In this document: positions 9,269 through 18,888 of the stretch, piece after piece
Numbering within the stretch: position 1 is the first letter of the stretch
How the letters are laid out: each line of letters starts with the position of its first letter
Source of the DNA: Enterovibrio gelatinilyticus
GTDB taxonomy: Bacteria; Pseudomonadota; Gammaproteobacteria; Enterobacterales; Vibrionaceae
Length of the DNA stretch: 64,000 bases
Assembly: GCF_028683095.1 (NCBI RefSeq)
Contig: NZ_JAJUBC010000008.1
Location: 124,001-188,000 of the forward strand
Reading direction: 5' to 3'
Made by a program: the position numbers and the translations under genes
The notes under the pieces: model-generated
What the model was told of the DNA's origin: nothing
Databases searched by the model: none
The model's input: the letters and a program-made list of their open reading frames with translations, nothing else

Positions 9269-10330
9269 TTAGGATTTTTTCACCGCCGCTGTGGTTTCTC
9301 GCACCACCAATTTGGCTTCCAACTCCAATTTATCGGTAACCGATTCATGATTTAACTTGGCCAACAAAAAATCGGCCGCTTTTTCGCCCATCGTCCTAGA
9401 AGGTACCTGCATTGTGGTAAGCGAAGGGTGAATATGCGACGCCATAGCCACATCATCAAATCCCACAACGGAAACCTCTTCGGGCACCTTCACCCCAATA
9501 GACTGACATTCCAGTAATGCCCCCATCGCAATAATGTCATTGCCGCACACAATCGCAGTTGGTCTTGGGGTGGTCGCCAGCAGTTTTCGTAACGCTTGGC
9601 GACTTTCTGCTAAATCATAGCGACATTCAATCACGCGCTCATCGCCTAATTCAATACCGCTATTTTGCAAAGTATTCAGACATCCCGCCAAACGATCTTT
9701 CGTTCTGTCGTTCAGGCGTGTAATACCGGGTATTGCCGCGAATTCAGTATGTCCAAGCTCGAGCAAGAATTCAGTCAAGCGCGCCGATGCGCGATAGTTA
9801 TCAAACCCAATACATGGATGATCTAACGAAGGTTTGTATGACCAGGTATATAAATATGGCAGTTGCTTTTTATCTATGATGTCGAACAGCTGAGGATGAT
9901 GTTCTGCCCCTACCAGCATGAGTCCATCAACGCCTCGAGTAATCAACCTTTCAGCTTGCGCTAATTCTTCATCGACAGAGTAATCAGAACTCGCGATGAA
10001 CAAGGTATACCCCTTTTCTTGCAAGCGCCGTTGAAATGCTTGAATGCCTTCCGCAAAAATCGCGTTATCTAACGTAGGCACAATCACGCCTATCGTTTTC
10101 GAGTGCTGAGAGGCCAACGCTTGAGCGGCGCCATGCGGAATGTAACCGAGTGACTCAATGGCAGAGCGGATAAGCATGCCACGTTTTTCACTCACCGAAC
10201 TCGGCTTTGCCAAATACCGCGATACGGTTGCCGTAGAAACCCCTGCGGCAATAGCGACATCTTCCGCTGTGGGCGCATCTACAGAGCGTTTTTGTAAGCG
10301 CTTACGCGAAGAAGGAATATCTTTCGTCAT
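9269..10330 (-). CDS. LacI-family repressor, likely regulator of the DHPS operon
   Basis: A 353-residue LacI/GalR protein. The helix-turn-helix is at about 21-45 (TAEDVAIAAGVSTATVSRYL), after a longer than usual basic N-terminus (RKRLQKR). The hinge helix (AAQALAS) and a periplasmic-binding-protein-like effector domain follow (IGVIVPTLDNAIFAEGI ... VCGNDIIAMGAL ... VVGFDDVAMA). It is divergent from the sulfonate transport and breakdown genes, and a 16-bp palindrome of LacI type lies between them right behind a promoter. A shorter copy of the same palindrome lies within its own 5' coding region. I infer repression relieved by DHPS, sulfolactate or a related compound; the effector itself is not readable from sequence. 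The ribosome site is weak. Confidence 0.88.
   Translation of the reverse strand: MTKDIPSSRKRLQKRSVDAPTAEDVAIAAGVSTATVSRYLAKPSSVSEKRGMLIRSAIESLGYIPHGAAQALASQHSKTIGVIVPTLDNAIFAEGIQAFQRRLQEKGYTLFIASSDYSVDEELAQAERLITRGVDGLMLVGAEHHPQLFDIIDKKQLPYLYTWSYKPSLDHPCIGFDNYRASARLTEFLLELGHTEFAAIPGITRLNDRTKDRLAGCLNTLQNSGIELGDERVIECRYDLAESRQALRKLLATTPRPTAIVCGNDIIAMGALLECQSIGVKVPEEVSVVGFDDVAMASHIHPSLTTMQVPSRTMGEKAADFLLAKLNHESVTDKLELEAKLVVRETTAAVKKS
10294..10305. promoter_or_regulatory. Intragenic LacI-type operator
   Basis: A perfect 12-bp palindrome GTAAGCGCTTAC within codons for RKRLQ of the repressor gene. It is identical to the core of the intergenic operator 163 bp away (centre to centre). Confidence 0.5.
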
Positions 10331-10419
10331 AACTCGTTAGTTCTTTGACTCGTTATTGAGATTGCAAAACCACAATCTAACTGATTATAGCGTTGCTTAA
10401 ATTTTTCGCTGCCAAAAAC

Positions 10420-10449
10420 TTGACAGCCTTCCAACTCGCGCACTATTCT
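10420..10449 (+). promoter_or_regulatory. Sigma-70 promoter of the DHPS operon
   Basis: A perfect -35 TTGACA at 10420-10425 and -10 TATTCT at 10444-10449, separated by 18 bp. Transcription should begin near 10456, inside the operator. Confidence 0.7.
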
Positions 10450-10454
10450 CAACA

Positions 10455-10470
10455 ATGTAAGCGCTTACAT
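10455..10470. promoter_or_regulatory. Main LacI-type operator of the DHPS operon
   Basis: A perfect 16-bp palindrome ATGTAAGCGCTTACAT with the central CG typical of LacI-family sites. It begins five bases after the -10 box, so a bound repressor would block initiation. Confidence 0.8.
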
Positions 10471-10553
10471 TTAACATTTACATTACAAGTGTTCGCGAGT
10501 GCTATAACTAAAATACGACGGTAAATCGTCTTCTGACCCTTGTGAGGCTAACC

Positions 10554-10781
10554 ATGAGCTCTGTCTTAAACATCAAGAAACGCTACATCCTTCCATTGGT
10601 GCTTTTCTCGCTGTACATGCTCAACGTGATTGCCACCAAGGTTCAACTTGCTTCAGGGACTAACGACATTATTCGTGTTAATGACGTGTTTGAGTTCATT
10701 TTACTCATTCTTGCTTCATTAACTTTCGTTGTCGCAATGCTACTTGCTGAAAAAGATGCAAGCCAGCATTCGGCAGAATAA
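10554..10781 (+). CDS. Small two-helix inner-membrane protein at the head of the DHPS operon
   Basis: A 75-residue protein not assigned to a known family. Hydrophobic segments lie at about 12-30 (ILPLVLFSLYMLNVIA) and 48-68 (FEFILLILASLTFVVAMLL), joined by a short polar loop, with a basic N-terminus. I prefer ATG 10554 (TGAGG six bases upstream) to a GTG at 10542. It is the first gene after the operator and precedes the TRAP binding protein by about 70 bases, so it should be made with the transporter. A role as an accessory or assembly subunit of the TRAP system is an inference from position only. Confidence 0.75.
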   Translation: MSSVLNIKKRYILPLVLFSLYMLNVIATKVQLASGTNDIIRVNDVFEFILLILASLTFVVAMLLAEKDASQHSAE

Positions 10782-10850
10782 GAGCACCCAACGTTCGCCG
10801 AAGTATTCGACGTTGATTGGGTAAATAAAACGCAGGAAGGAAGTACATTT

Positions 10851-12005
10851 ATGTCTGTTCACCATAAGGATGACTCCCCACAGAATGCAGAGCGTCGCCG
10901 TTTTCTAGAAATCGCTAAAAAAGCAGGTTTCACGGCCGCTGTTGTCGCAGGCGCTTCAGGAGCCTTGTTGACTTCAACAAATGCGCACGCTGCAGCAAAT
11001 GAAGAGAGAGAACGACAGAAAAGAGCGAAATACACCATGACCATCGCTACGGCGTACATCATCGGTGCCTCCCGCAGTTACCCAATCATGCAGCTGGATT
11101 TTAAGGAAAATATCCAGAACATGACGCGAGGTCAGGTTTACGTGAAGCTCGCACCAGGTGGTCAACTCGGTGCTGGCGGAGCATTAGCTCAGAAAGTACA
11201 AGCTGGCACGATTCAGGCAGCGCAACACTCACTTTCTAACTTTGCTCCTTTTGCGCCAGCCGTTGATCTTATCAACATCCCTTACTGGTGTGGTGAAAAC
11301 CAAAAATTCATCAATCTCGTGACATCAAACGCTTGGAAAGAAGAAATTCACCCTCGCGTTGAAGCTAAAGGCTTTAAACCGCTTTGGTATGTGGTTATTG
11401 ACCCACGTGTTGTCGCGATTCGACGAGGTTTGGAAGGCCCAATTAAAACACCTGACCAGCTTGAAGGCGTGAAATTCCGTGTGCCAGGGTCGAAAATTCT
11501 TCAGCAAATGTACCGCCTACTGGGTGCAAACCCAACGCCAGTGGCATGGGGTGAAACACCGTCAGCTATTAAACAGGGCGTTGCAGATGCATTGGACCCA
11601 TCGGTAGAAGCATTGAATGTGTTTGGCTTTAAAGACGTACTTTCGTCAGTCACGTTCAACCGCGCCGTGCCAGACTCACAAGTGTTCTCTTGTAATCTCG
11701 AGTGGTTCAACAGCCTACCGAAGGACATTCAGGAAGGCATTGAGTTTGCGAGTGAAGTGACCTCTATTCAGAACCTTGCGAAAGTCCCTGCGGCACGCGC
11801 GTATGCGATGGCTGAACTTGGCGATGCAGGTGTTGAATTCTACGCGCCAAATGCGGATGAAATGCGCCAATGGATCGACAAAGCGGGTCACCAGCGTCCA
11901 GAGTGGGATGACTTTAAACTGCAACTGGCAGGTTCGAAAGCCACCTTCAATAAACTGCTAGATGCCGCGAACGGCAACAGCCGTTTCTATGTCCACGATG
12001 TGTAA
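10851..12005 (+). CDS. TRAP transporter substrate-binding protein (DctP family), Tat signal, probably for DHPS
   Basis: A 384-residue periplasmic binding protein. The N-terminus has a twin-arginine signal (ERRRFLEIAKKAGFTAAVV) cleaved near AHAAA, so it is probably exported folded. The mature part is a DctP-like solute receptor (QLGAGGALAQKVQAGTIQAA; LEGVKFRVPGSKILQQMY; the family's usual Arg lies in the KFRVPG segment and could bind an anionic group). GGAAGGAAG lies before the ATG. The neighbouring permeases and catabolic genes point to a C3 sulfonate such as DHPS as the ligand; related TRAP systems are linked to DHPS in marine bacteria. A hairpin directly downstream may keep its mRNA more abundant than that of the permeases. 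Confidence 0.87.
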   Translation: MSVHHKDDSPQNAERRRFLEIAKKAGFTAAVVAGASGALLTSTNAHAAANEERERQKRAKYTMTIATAYIIGASRSYPIMQLDFKENIQNMTRGQVYVKLAPGGQLGAGGALAQKVQAGTIQAAQHSLSNFAPFAPAVDLINIPYWCGENQKFINLVTSNAWKEEIHPRVEAKGFKPLWYVVIDPRVVAIRRGLEGPIKTPDQLEGVKFRVPGSKILQQMYRLLGANPTPVAWGETPSAIKQGVADALDPSVEALNVFGFKDVLSSVTFNRAVPDSQVFSCNLEWFNSLPKDIQEGIEFASEVTSIQNLAKVPAARAYAMAELGDAGVEFYAPNADEMRQWIDKAGHQRPEWDDFKLQLAGSKATFNKLLDAANGNSRFYVHDV

Positions 12006-12019
12006 CGTCTGAGTCACCA

Positions 12020-12046
12020 AGCCTCTTGGGACTCTTCCAAGAGGCT
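12020..12046 (+). promoter_or_regulatory. Intercistronic stem-loop after the binding-protein gene
   Basis: A perfect 10-bp stem (arm AGCCTCTTGG) with a 7-base loop and no T-run. Such hairpins often protect an upstream segment or partly stop transcription, giving more binding protein than permease. Confidence 0.55.
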
Positions 12047-12084
12047 ACTCTCTCGATTTCCACAACGCACGTTGGACATGGCCT

Positions 12085-12600
12085 ATGAAATCTCTACTTA
12101 AAAACATTGATGAGAATGGCGAACGCTGGTTGCTCCTTTTCTTCTACACCACGATCGTTATTACCATTGCAATGGAAGTGCTGCGCCGTTTTGTATTCAG
12201 CTACTCCTCCATTTGGGGAGAAGAAGTCGCCCGTTACGCGTTTATTTATCTCGCTTGGATCGGTGCCTCAGCGGCTGTTAAAGAGCGTGCACATATCCGC
12301 ATTGACGTGTTGCTCCACTATTTACCGCAACGTGGTAAAGCCGTCATGTATCTTTTTGGCGATTTGATGACACTTATCGTCGCTGTATTTGCACTCTACT
12401 GGTCAATTCACCCGATTGAAGTATCGTTAAAATTCGGCTCAGTCACCCACGGTTTAGGCATCAGCCAAGCGTGGTTCATGGCGGCAGTACCGCTGGGGTT
12501 CTCCTTGATGTTGTTCCGACTGGCTCAATCGATCCGTCGCGATACACATAGCCTGATACACGGCACGCCCGTGTTCGAAGGCAACAAGTTGTTTGATTAG
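12085..12600 (+). CDS. TRAP transporter small permease (DctQ family)
   Basis: A 171-residue membrane protein with four predicted helices (about 18-36, 52-70, 90-110 and 127-150). The conserved DctQ pattern of a membrane segment followed by WGEEVARYAFIYLAWIGASAA and a short charged loop (KERAHIRIDVL) is clear. With the large permease it forms the membrane part of a sodium-driven TRAP importer. It lies 79 bases after the binding-protein gene, past the hairpin, and ten bases before the large permease gene. The ribosome site is weak (TTGGA). Confidence 0.92.
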   Translation: MKSLLKNIDENGERWLLLFFYTTIVITIAMEVLRRFVFSYSSIWGEEVARYAFIYLAWIGASAAVKERAHIRIDVLLHYLPQRGKAVMYLFGDLMTLIVAVFALYWSIHPIEVSLKFGSVTHGLGISQAWFMAAVPLGFSLMLFRLAQSIRRDTHSLIHGTPVFEGNKLFD

Positions 12601-12609
12601 GAGAGTGTC

Positions 12610-13920
12610 ATGCTGAATTACTATCAAACAGACGTGGTTGTCGACCTCGGCTGGGAATTTTATGGCCCTGTGATTGGTATGCTAGTGCTGATTGGTCTGG
12701 CTGTCCCAGTATGGGTATCACTCGGTCTGGGTTCCATCGCACTGCTCTTTATTACTGACGTTTTACCGTTATCCTTGTTTGGTGAATCTCTTTTTGATGG
12801 CATTGATGCTTTCGCACTGATTGCCGTTCCACTTTTCATCCTGACAGGTGATGTGCTGGTTCGTACTGGCCTATCAAACAAGTTACTCGACGTTGCAGAA
12901 GCCAGTGTGGGCGGTGCACGAGCGGGCTTTGGTAGCGCAACGGTTCTCGGATGTGGCTTCTTTGCCTGTATCTCAGGATCTGATGCCGCGGGGGCTGCTG
13001 CAGTCGGTCGTATGACCATCGACCGGTTGGTGAAGCAAGGTTACCCGAAACCTTATGCGTGTGCGTTAGTCGCCGCGGGGGCATGTACAGGCATCCTGAT
13101 CCCGCCATCCATTGCGTACATCATTATTGGCTTAGTGCTGGGTATATCCGCATCGACACTGTTCCTTGCAGCCGCAGTACCCGGGTTAATGGTTATGGGC
13201 GCCATCATGCTAACCAACGTCGTGATGAATCGCATTCATGGCTATGAGAACGCAGGACAAGGCTTCTCGTTCAAGCGCTGGATATCGGTGGTTATTGATG
13301 CTCGCTATGCGCTCATGGTGCCGTTCGTTATCTTAGGTGGTATTTACTCAGGCATCTTCACCCCAACAGAAGCAGCTGCTATCGCTGTTGTTACCACTAT
13401 CATCATTGGTCTGTTCCAAGGCACATTGAAGGTAAGTGATTTTCCGAAGATGTTAGAAAGCTCGGCAAAAGTGAATGGCGTTATCTTGCCTATCATCGCG
13501 CTAAGCCTTCCATTGGCACAAACACTGGCTGCACTAGACGTACCGCAGGCATTTGTTCAAAGCATGACGTCAATTACGGACAGTCACGTTGCCCTCACGC
13601 TCATCATGATCGGCATCTTGATTCTGGCTGGCTGTTTTATGGAAACGACGCCGAACATTCTGATTCTGTCCCCTATCCTGCTGCCGCTGGCACGTGAGAT
13701 AGGTATGGAAGATGTTCAGTTCTGTATCATGATGGTGACATCGCTGGGAGTAGGTTTCATTACACCACCACTTGGCTTAAACCTCTTTGTGGTATCCGGA
13801 TTGACAGGGACTTCTGTTTTGAAGATCGCAGCACGATCCGGCCCCTATGTAATATCCATGCTGACCGTCGTATTAATGTTGGCATTTATTCCTGAACTAT
13901 CACTCTGGGCGCTGGATTAA
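12610..13920 (+). CDS. TRAP transporter large permease (DctM family)
   Basis: A 436-residue permease with about 12 hydrophobic segments and the two-fold internal repeat of the ion-transporter superfamily. Typical DctM stretches are visible: FALIAVPLFILTGDVLVRTG near 67-86, SGSDAAGAAAVGR, the ACTGILIPPSIAYII loop, FTPTEAAAIAV, and ITPPLGLNLFVVSG near the C-terminus. It would carry the substrate with sodium across the inner membrane. AGGAG precedes the ATG. It belongs to the same operon as the binding protein and the enzymes downstream. Confidence 0.94.
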   Translation: MLNYYQTDVVVDLGWEFYGPVIGMLVLIGLAVPVWVSLGLGSIALLFITDVLPLSLFGESLFDGIDAFALIAVPLFILTGDVLVRTGLSNKLLDVAEASVGGARAGFGSATVLGCGFFACISGSDAAGAAAVGRMTIDRLVKQGYPKPYACALVAAGACTGILIPPSIAYIIIGLVLGISASTLFLAAAVPGLMVMGAIMLTNVVMNRIHGYENAGQGFSFKRWISVVIDARYALMVPFVILGGIYSGIFTPTEAAAIAVVTTIIIGLFQGTLKVSDFPKMLESSAKVNGVILPIIALSLPLAQTLAALDVPQAFVQSMTSITDSHVALTLIMIGILILAGCFMETTPNILILSPILLPLAREIGMEDVQFCIMMVTSLGVGFITPPLGLNLFVVSGLTGTSVLKIAARSGPYVISMLTVVLMLAFIPELSLWALD

Positions 13921-13945
13921 CTCAACGCTACGGAACGGCTCTTAA

Positions 13946-15346
<1,401 letters not shown>

Positions 15347-15359
15347 ATCGCCACCCATT

Positions 15360-15395
15360 GATACAACGTTATAAATGGATACAACGTCATAAACA
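15360..15395 (+). repeat. 18-bp tandem duplication before hpsO
   Basis: Two adjacent copies of GATACAACGTTATAAATG, differing at three positions, in the short gap between hpsN and hpsO. Probably a replication slip; no known function. Confidence 0.6.
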
Positions 15396-15408
15396 TAAGG
15401 AAGATGAA

Positions 15409-16185
15409 ATGACAGGCAGTACGTTAAACCACTTATTTGACCTAACCGGACATGTCGCTTTAGTGACAGGCGCAGGCTCGGGCATCGGACAACGCATGGC
15501 GTTTGCCCTCTCCCAAGCTGGCGCTAAGGTTCTTCTGGCTGGCCGCCACGTAGAAACCTTGTCACAGACCGCTGCGCTTATCGCGGGGTCAGGTGGTGAT
15601 TCCGCGGTGGTTGTCGTGGATTTAACGAAACGCGATACCTTGCCTGAGTTCATTGCCAAAGCCTCTTCACATTTCGGCGCACCTGACATCTTAGTCAATG
15701 CGGCGGGGGTGAATTTACGTCAACCAGCGGATGACATTTCCATCGAGAGTTGGGACAAAACTCTTCATCTCAATCTCTCGGTGCCTTTTTTTCTCGGTAA
15801 AGCCTGCTTGCCAGGCATGCTCGAAAAAGGGCGCGGAAAAATCATCAACATTGGTTCACTGCAATCGTATCGCGCCTTTGCCAACTCGATCGCCTATGGC
15901 GCGTCGAAAGGCGGCGTGGCCCAACTCACTCGCGCCATGGCAGAAGCATGGTCGAGCCAAAGTGTCACTACTAACGCGATTGCACCAGGCTTCTTCCAAA
16001 CGCCGCTAACCCAACGCGTTTTTGCGGATGACGCTCTCGCGCAACATCACGCAGGCATGACAGCAATCGGTAGAAATGGCGAATTAGAAGATTTTGATGG
16101 CCTGACGGTGTTCTTGGCGTCACGCGCCTCGGATTACATCACAGGCCAGATGATCTCACTTGATGGTGGCTACACAGCGAAATAG
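15409..16185 (+). CDS. hpsO: HpsO-like short-chain dehydrogenase (DHPS 2-dehydrogenase)
   Basis: A 258-residue classical SDR. The NAD(P) site is TGAGSGIG at 20-27, NAAG is at 97-100, and the catalytic Ser150, Tyr163 and Lys167 are in place (INIGS ... YGASK). It starts at ATG 15409, six bases after AAGGAAG. In DHPS degradation, HpsO and HpsP are thought to interconvert the two DHPS enantiomers through the 2-ketone so that HpsN can take both. The assignment rests on gene order (hpsN, SDR, zinc alcohol dehydrogenase, then suyAB); the SDR fold alone would allow many alcohol substrates. Confidence 0.78.
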   Translation: MTGSTLNHLFDLTGHVALVTGAGSGIGQRMAFALSQAGAKVLLAGRHVETLSQTAALIAGSGGDSAVVVVDLTKRDTLPEFIAKASSHFGAPDILVNAAGVNLRQPADDISIESWDKTLHLNLSVPFFLGKACLPGMLEKGRGKIINIGSLQSYRAFANSIAYGASKGGVAQLTRAMAEAWSSQSVTTNAIAPGFFQTPLTQRVFADDALAQHHAGMTAIGRNGELEDFDGLTVFLASRASDYITGQMISLDGGYTAK

Positions 16186-16259
16186 CTGCATGTCGAAACC
16201 TAGCGTTCGACTTAACGCGAAAACATGAAAGCAAACGCAACGACCAAAAGGAAAGCACG

Positions 16260-17282
16260 ATGAAAGCACTGGTGTATACCGGAGAAAAATCACTGACCTA
16301 TATCGAAGACGCAGAGATGCCAACGCTTCGAGATGACGAAGTCTTGGTGCAAATCAACGCAGTCGGCATTTGTGGTTCAGATCTTCATGCTTACCTCGGT
16401 CATGACTCACGCCGCCCTGCCCCACTGATTTTGGGGCACGAAGGCGCAGGTATTGTTCGCGGCGCAGACAACACAGGCAATAGCGATCTCGATGGTAAGC
16501 CTGTGGTGATCAACCCGCTAGTCAGCTGCGGTAAATGCAGTTACTGCCGCACGGGTTTTGAAAACCAATGTGCAAGCCGCGAAATCATATCCATGCCACC
16601 ACGACAAGGCGCATTTGCCGAATACGTTGCCATTCCAAAGCGTAATTTGGTGCCTGTGCCTGAAGGTATGTCAATGGCAACCGCTTCGCTCGCCGAGCCC
16701 ATTGCAACGGGCTGGCATGCAGTGACCAAAGGCGCGAATTTAGTGAATCGTCCTTTGGTAGAAAGCAAAGCATTAGTGTATGGCGGCGGTGCAGTGGGGC
16801 TTGCAGCTGCGCTTTCTTTGTACGCACAAGGTTGTCGTCAGATATTCCTTGCTGAAACCAATGAGCTGCGCCGAGAAACAGTAAAAACCACCAGCGTTTG
16901 TACCGTATTCGACCCACTTTCCAACCCGCTCGTTGCCAGTAACAGCATCGATTTAGTGGTGGATTGCGTGGGCAACAAACATACCCGTATGGGTTCATCC
17001 GATGCCGTTAAACCTGGTGGAGTGATTGTCCATGTGGGTTTGCAAGACAGCATTGAAGGGCTTGATGTACGCAAATTCACGCTACAAGAAGTGACCTTCA
17101 CAGGAAGCTACACCTACACCATGCAAGATTTCCACGCGACAGTGGAAGCCATGCATAACGGCGCGTTAGGCGCGCTGGACTGGATTCAAGAACGCCCGCT
17201 CAGTGAAGGTGCGGACGCTTTTGACGACTTACTTAACGGACGTATAGCCGCTGCCAAAGTCGTGCTGCGGCCCGAAAAGTAA
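16260..17282 (+). CDS. hpsP: HpsP-like zinc-dependent alcohol dehydrogenase
   Basis: A 340-residue medium-chain dehydrogenase. Catalytic zinc ligands are C38 (GICGSD) and H60/E61 (LGHEGAG); the structural zinc uses C90, C93, C96 and C104. The nucleotide-binding GGGAVG lies at about 175-180. AAGGAAAG precedes the ATG. Located directly after the SDR, it is the probable partner of HpsO in epimerising DHPS through hydroxyacetone sulfonate. The family is broad (sorbitol, threonine and related dehydrogenases), so the specific substrate is inferred from the operon. Confidence 0.78.
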   Translation: MKALVYTGEKSLTYIEDAEMPTLRDDEVLVQINAVGICGSDLHAYLGHDSRRPAPLILGHEGAGIVRGADNTGNSDLDGKPVVINPLVSCGKCSYCRTGFENQCASREIISMPPRQGAFAEYVAIPKRNLVPVPEGMSMATASLAEPIATGWHAVTKGANLVNRPLVESKALVYGGGAVGLAAALSLYAQGCRQIFLAETNELRRETVKTTSVCTVFDPLSNPLVASNSIDLVVDCVGNKHTRMGSSDAVKPGGVIVHVGLQDSIEGLDVRKFTLQEVTFTGSYTYTMQDFHATVEAMHNGALGALDWIQERPLSEGADAFDDLLNGRIAAAKVVLRPEK

Positions 17283-17323
17283 CCCAAGAAAAGAAAGATC
17301 GTTTTATTCAAAAGGAGATGAAA

Positions 17324-17611
17324 ATGCAAAAACCAGATTTTCTCGTCCACGATTCGACCGACTCTGTTGGCGTGATTGTGGTTGAGGGCTTAGAAGCTGG
17401 CCAGACGCTTGTTGGATGGGTGATGGACACGGATGCAACCATCGAAGTACTTGCACTAGATGCAATCCCTCTGGGGCACAAAGTCGCGCTAAACGACATT
17501 AAGGATGGCGACACTATCCTGAAGTACGACAACGACATCGGTAAAGCAATCGCAGACATTGCCAAAGGCGGCCATGTTCACGTTCAAAACGTTAAAACGA
17601 AGAGGTGGTAA
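17324..17611 (+). CDS. suyA: SuyA, small subunit of (R)-sulfolactate sulfo-lyase
   Basis: A 95-residue protein with the SAF-type fold found at the N-terminus of UxaA/altronate dehydratases. DSVGVIVVEGLEAGQTLVGW and IPLGHKVALNDIKDGD are typical of the small subunit. It pairs with SuyB, whose gene begins three bases after its stop. The complex splits (R)-sulfolactate to pyruvate and sulfite. ATG 17324 is preferred over ATG 17318 because GGAG ends immediately before 17318 but six bases before 17324. Confidence 0.9.
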   Translation: MQKPDFLVHDSTDSVGVIVVEGLEAGQTLVGWVMDTDATIEVLALDAIPLGHKVALNDIKDGDTILKYDNDIGKAIADIAKGGHVHVQNVKTKRW

Positions 17612-17614
17612 GCC

Positions 17615-18784
17615 ATGAGCAACTATAAATTTATGGGCTATCGCCGCGAGAATGGCCGTGTTGGTGTACGTAACCATGTCATCATTCTGCCATTGGACGA
17701 TTTGTCGAACGCAGCATGTGAAGCCGTTGCCAACAACATTAAAGGCACGATGGCCATTCCACACCCATACGGTCGCCTTCAGTTTGGGGAAGATTTAGAG
17801 CTTCACTTCCGCACCTTGATTGGTACAGGTTGTAACCCGAACGTAGCAGCCGTGGTTGTTATTGGTATTGAACCTGAGTGGACAGCACGCGTTGTTGAAG
17901 GAATTGCAGCTTCTGGTAAGCCAGTTCAAGGCTTTGCAATCGAGCAAAACGGCGACATCAACACCATTGCTTCTGCTTCACGTGTTGCGAAAGATTACGT
18001 TCAAGCCGCCAGTGAAATCACCCGTGAAGAGTGTGATGTTAGTGAGCTATGGATCTCCATGAAGTGTGGTGAGTCTGATACCACATCAGGTCTAGCCGCT
18101 AACCCAACCGTGGGCAACCTGTGTGACAAACTGTCTGCACAAGGTGCAACCCTGTGTTTCGGTGAGACATCAGAACTAACAGGTGCAGAGCAAATTTGTG
18201 CGACGCGAGCTGTTTCACCTGAAATCGGTGAGAAGTTCTTGAACACATGGCAAGCGTACATGGATGAGGTTATCGAGCCACACAAAACCTCTGACTTGTC
18301 TGACAGCCAGCCAACCAAAGGGAACATCTTAGGCGGTTTAACCACCATCGAAGAGAAAGCGTTCGGTAACTACCAGAAAATTGGTAAACACACCCAGTTC
18401 GTTGATGTGTTGACGCCCGCTGAGCGCCCAGCAGCAGGTCCAGGTCTGTACTTCATGGACACCTCTTCTGCTGCTGCAGAGTGTGTGACCTTGCAAGCCG
18501 CAGCAGGTTTTGCCGTTCACCTCTTCCCTACGGGTCAAGGTAACGTTATCGGTAACCCGATTGTGCCTGTTATCAAGATCACTGCGAACCCACGTACCGT
18601 GCGTACCATGGGCGAGCACATCGATGTTGATGTATCTGGCATTCTTGCTCGCGAATTGAACATGGATTCAGCGGGTGATGCGCTGATCGACATGACACTT
18701 CGTACAGCAAACGGCCGTTACACGGCAGCGGAATCTCTTGGTCACCGTGAATTCGTACTGACTAAGCTTTACCGAAGCGCATAA
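17615..18784 (+). CDS. suyB: SuyB, large subunit of (R)-sulfolactate sulfo-lyase
   Basis: A 389-residue UxaA-family lyase, the catalytic partner of SuyA. It shows [13 protein letters not shown] near the N-terminus, [38 protein letters not shown] and [20 protein letters not shown], which are family hallmarks with candidate iron-ligand cysteines. Length matches stand-alone large subunits rather than the ~490-residue altronate dehydratase. The reaction removes sulfite from sulfolactate and leaves pyruvate for central metabolism. It is the step that yields carbon from the sulfonate. Confidence 0.92.
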   Translation: MSNYKFMGYRRENGRVGVRNHVIILPLDDLSNAACEAVANNIKGTMAIPHPYGRLQFGEDLELHFRTLIGTGCNPNVAAVVVIGIEPEWTARVVEGIAASGKPVQGFAIEQNGDINTIASASRVAKDYVQAASEITREECDVSELWISMKCGESDTTSGLAANPTVGNLCDKLSAQGATLCFGETSELTGAEQICATRAVSPEIGEKFLNTWQAYMDEVIEPHKTSDLSDSQPTKGNILGGLTTIEEKAFGNYQKIGKHTQFVDVLTPAERPAAGPGLYFMDTSSAAAECVTLQAAAGFAVHLFPTGQGNVIGNPIVPVIKITANPRTVRTMGEHIDVDVSGILARELNMDSAGDALIDMTLRTANGRYTAAESLGHREFVLTKLYRSA

Positions 18785-18832
18785 GCGTTCCCGTAGTGCA
18801 TAAGCCTTCGGCTTAAATCGCACAGTGAGTAT

Positions 18833-18858
18833 GACGCTGGGGTAACCCAGCGTCTCTT
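18833..18858 (+). terminator. Hairpin with T-rich tail between suyB and the ComC-like gene
   Basis: A perfect 9-bp stem (arm GACGCTGGG, 4-base loop) followed by TCTTTTC. It may act as a partial terminator, because the next gene on the same strand starts 30 bases later. A smaller hairpin (TAAGCC/GGCTTA) lies at 18801-18815. Confidence 0.6.
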
Positions 18859-18888
18859 TTCTTCCGTTTTTTTACACCGGAGACGGAC

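Noticed and set aside
12660-13019. 119-codon minus-strand frame
   Set aside because: Antisense to the DctM permease; low-complexity Pro/Ala/Ser composition typical of a shadow frame.
17324-18784. Altronate dehydratase (uxaA) in two pieces
   Set aside because: The split is normal for SuyA/SuyB, both parts have full ribosome sites, and no hexuronate genes are nearby.
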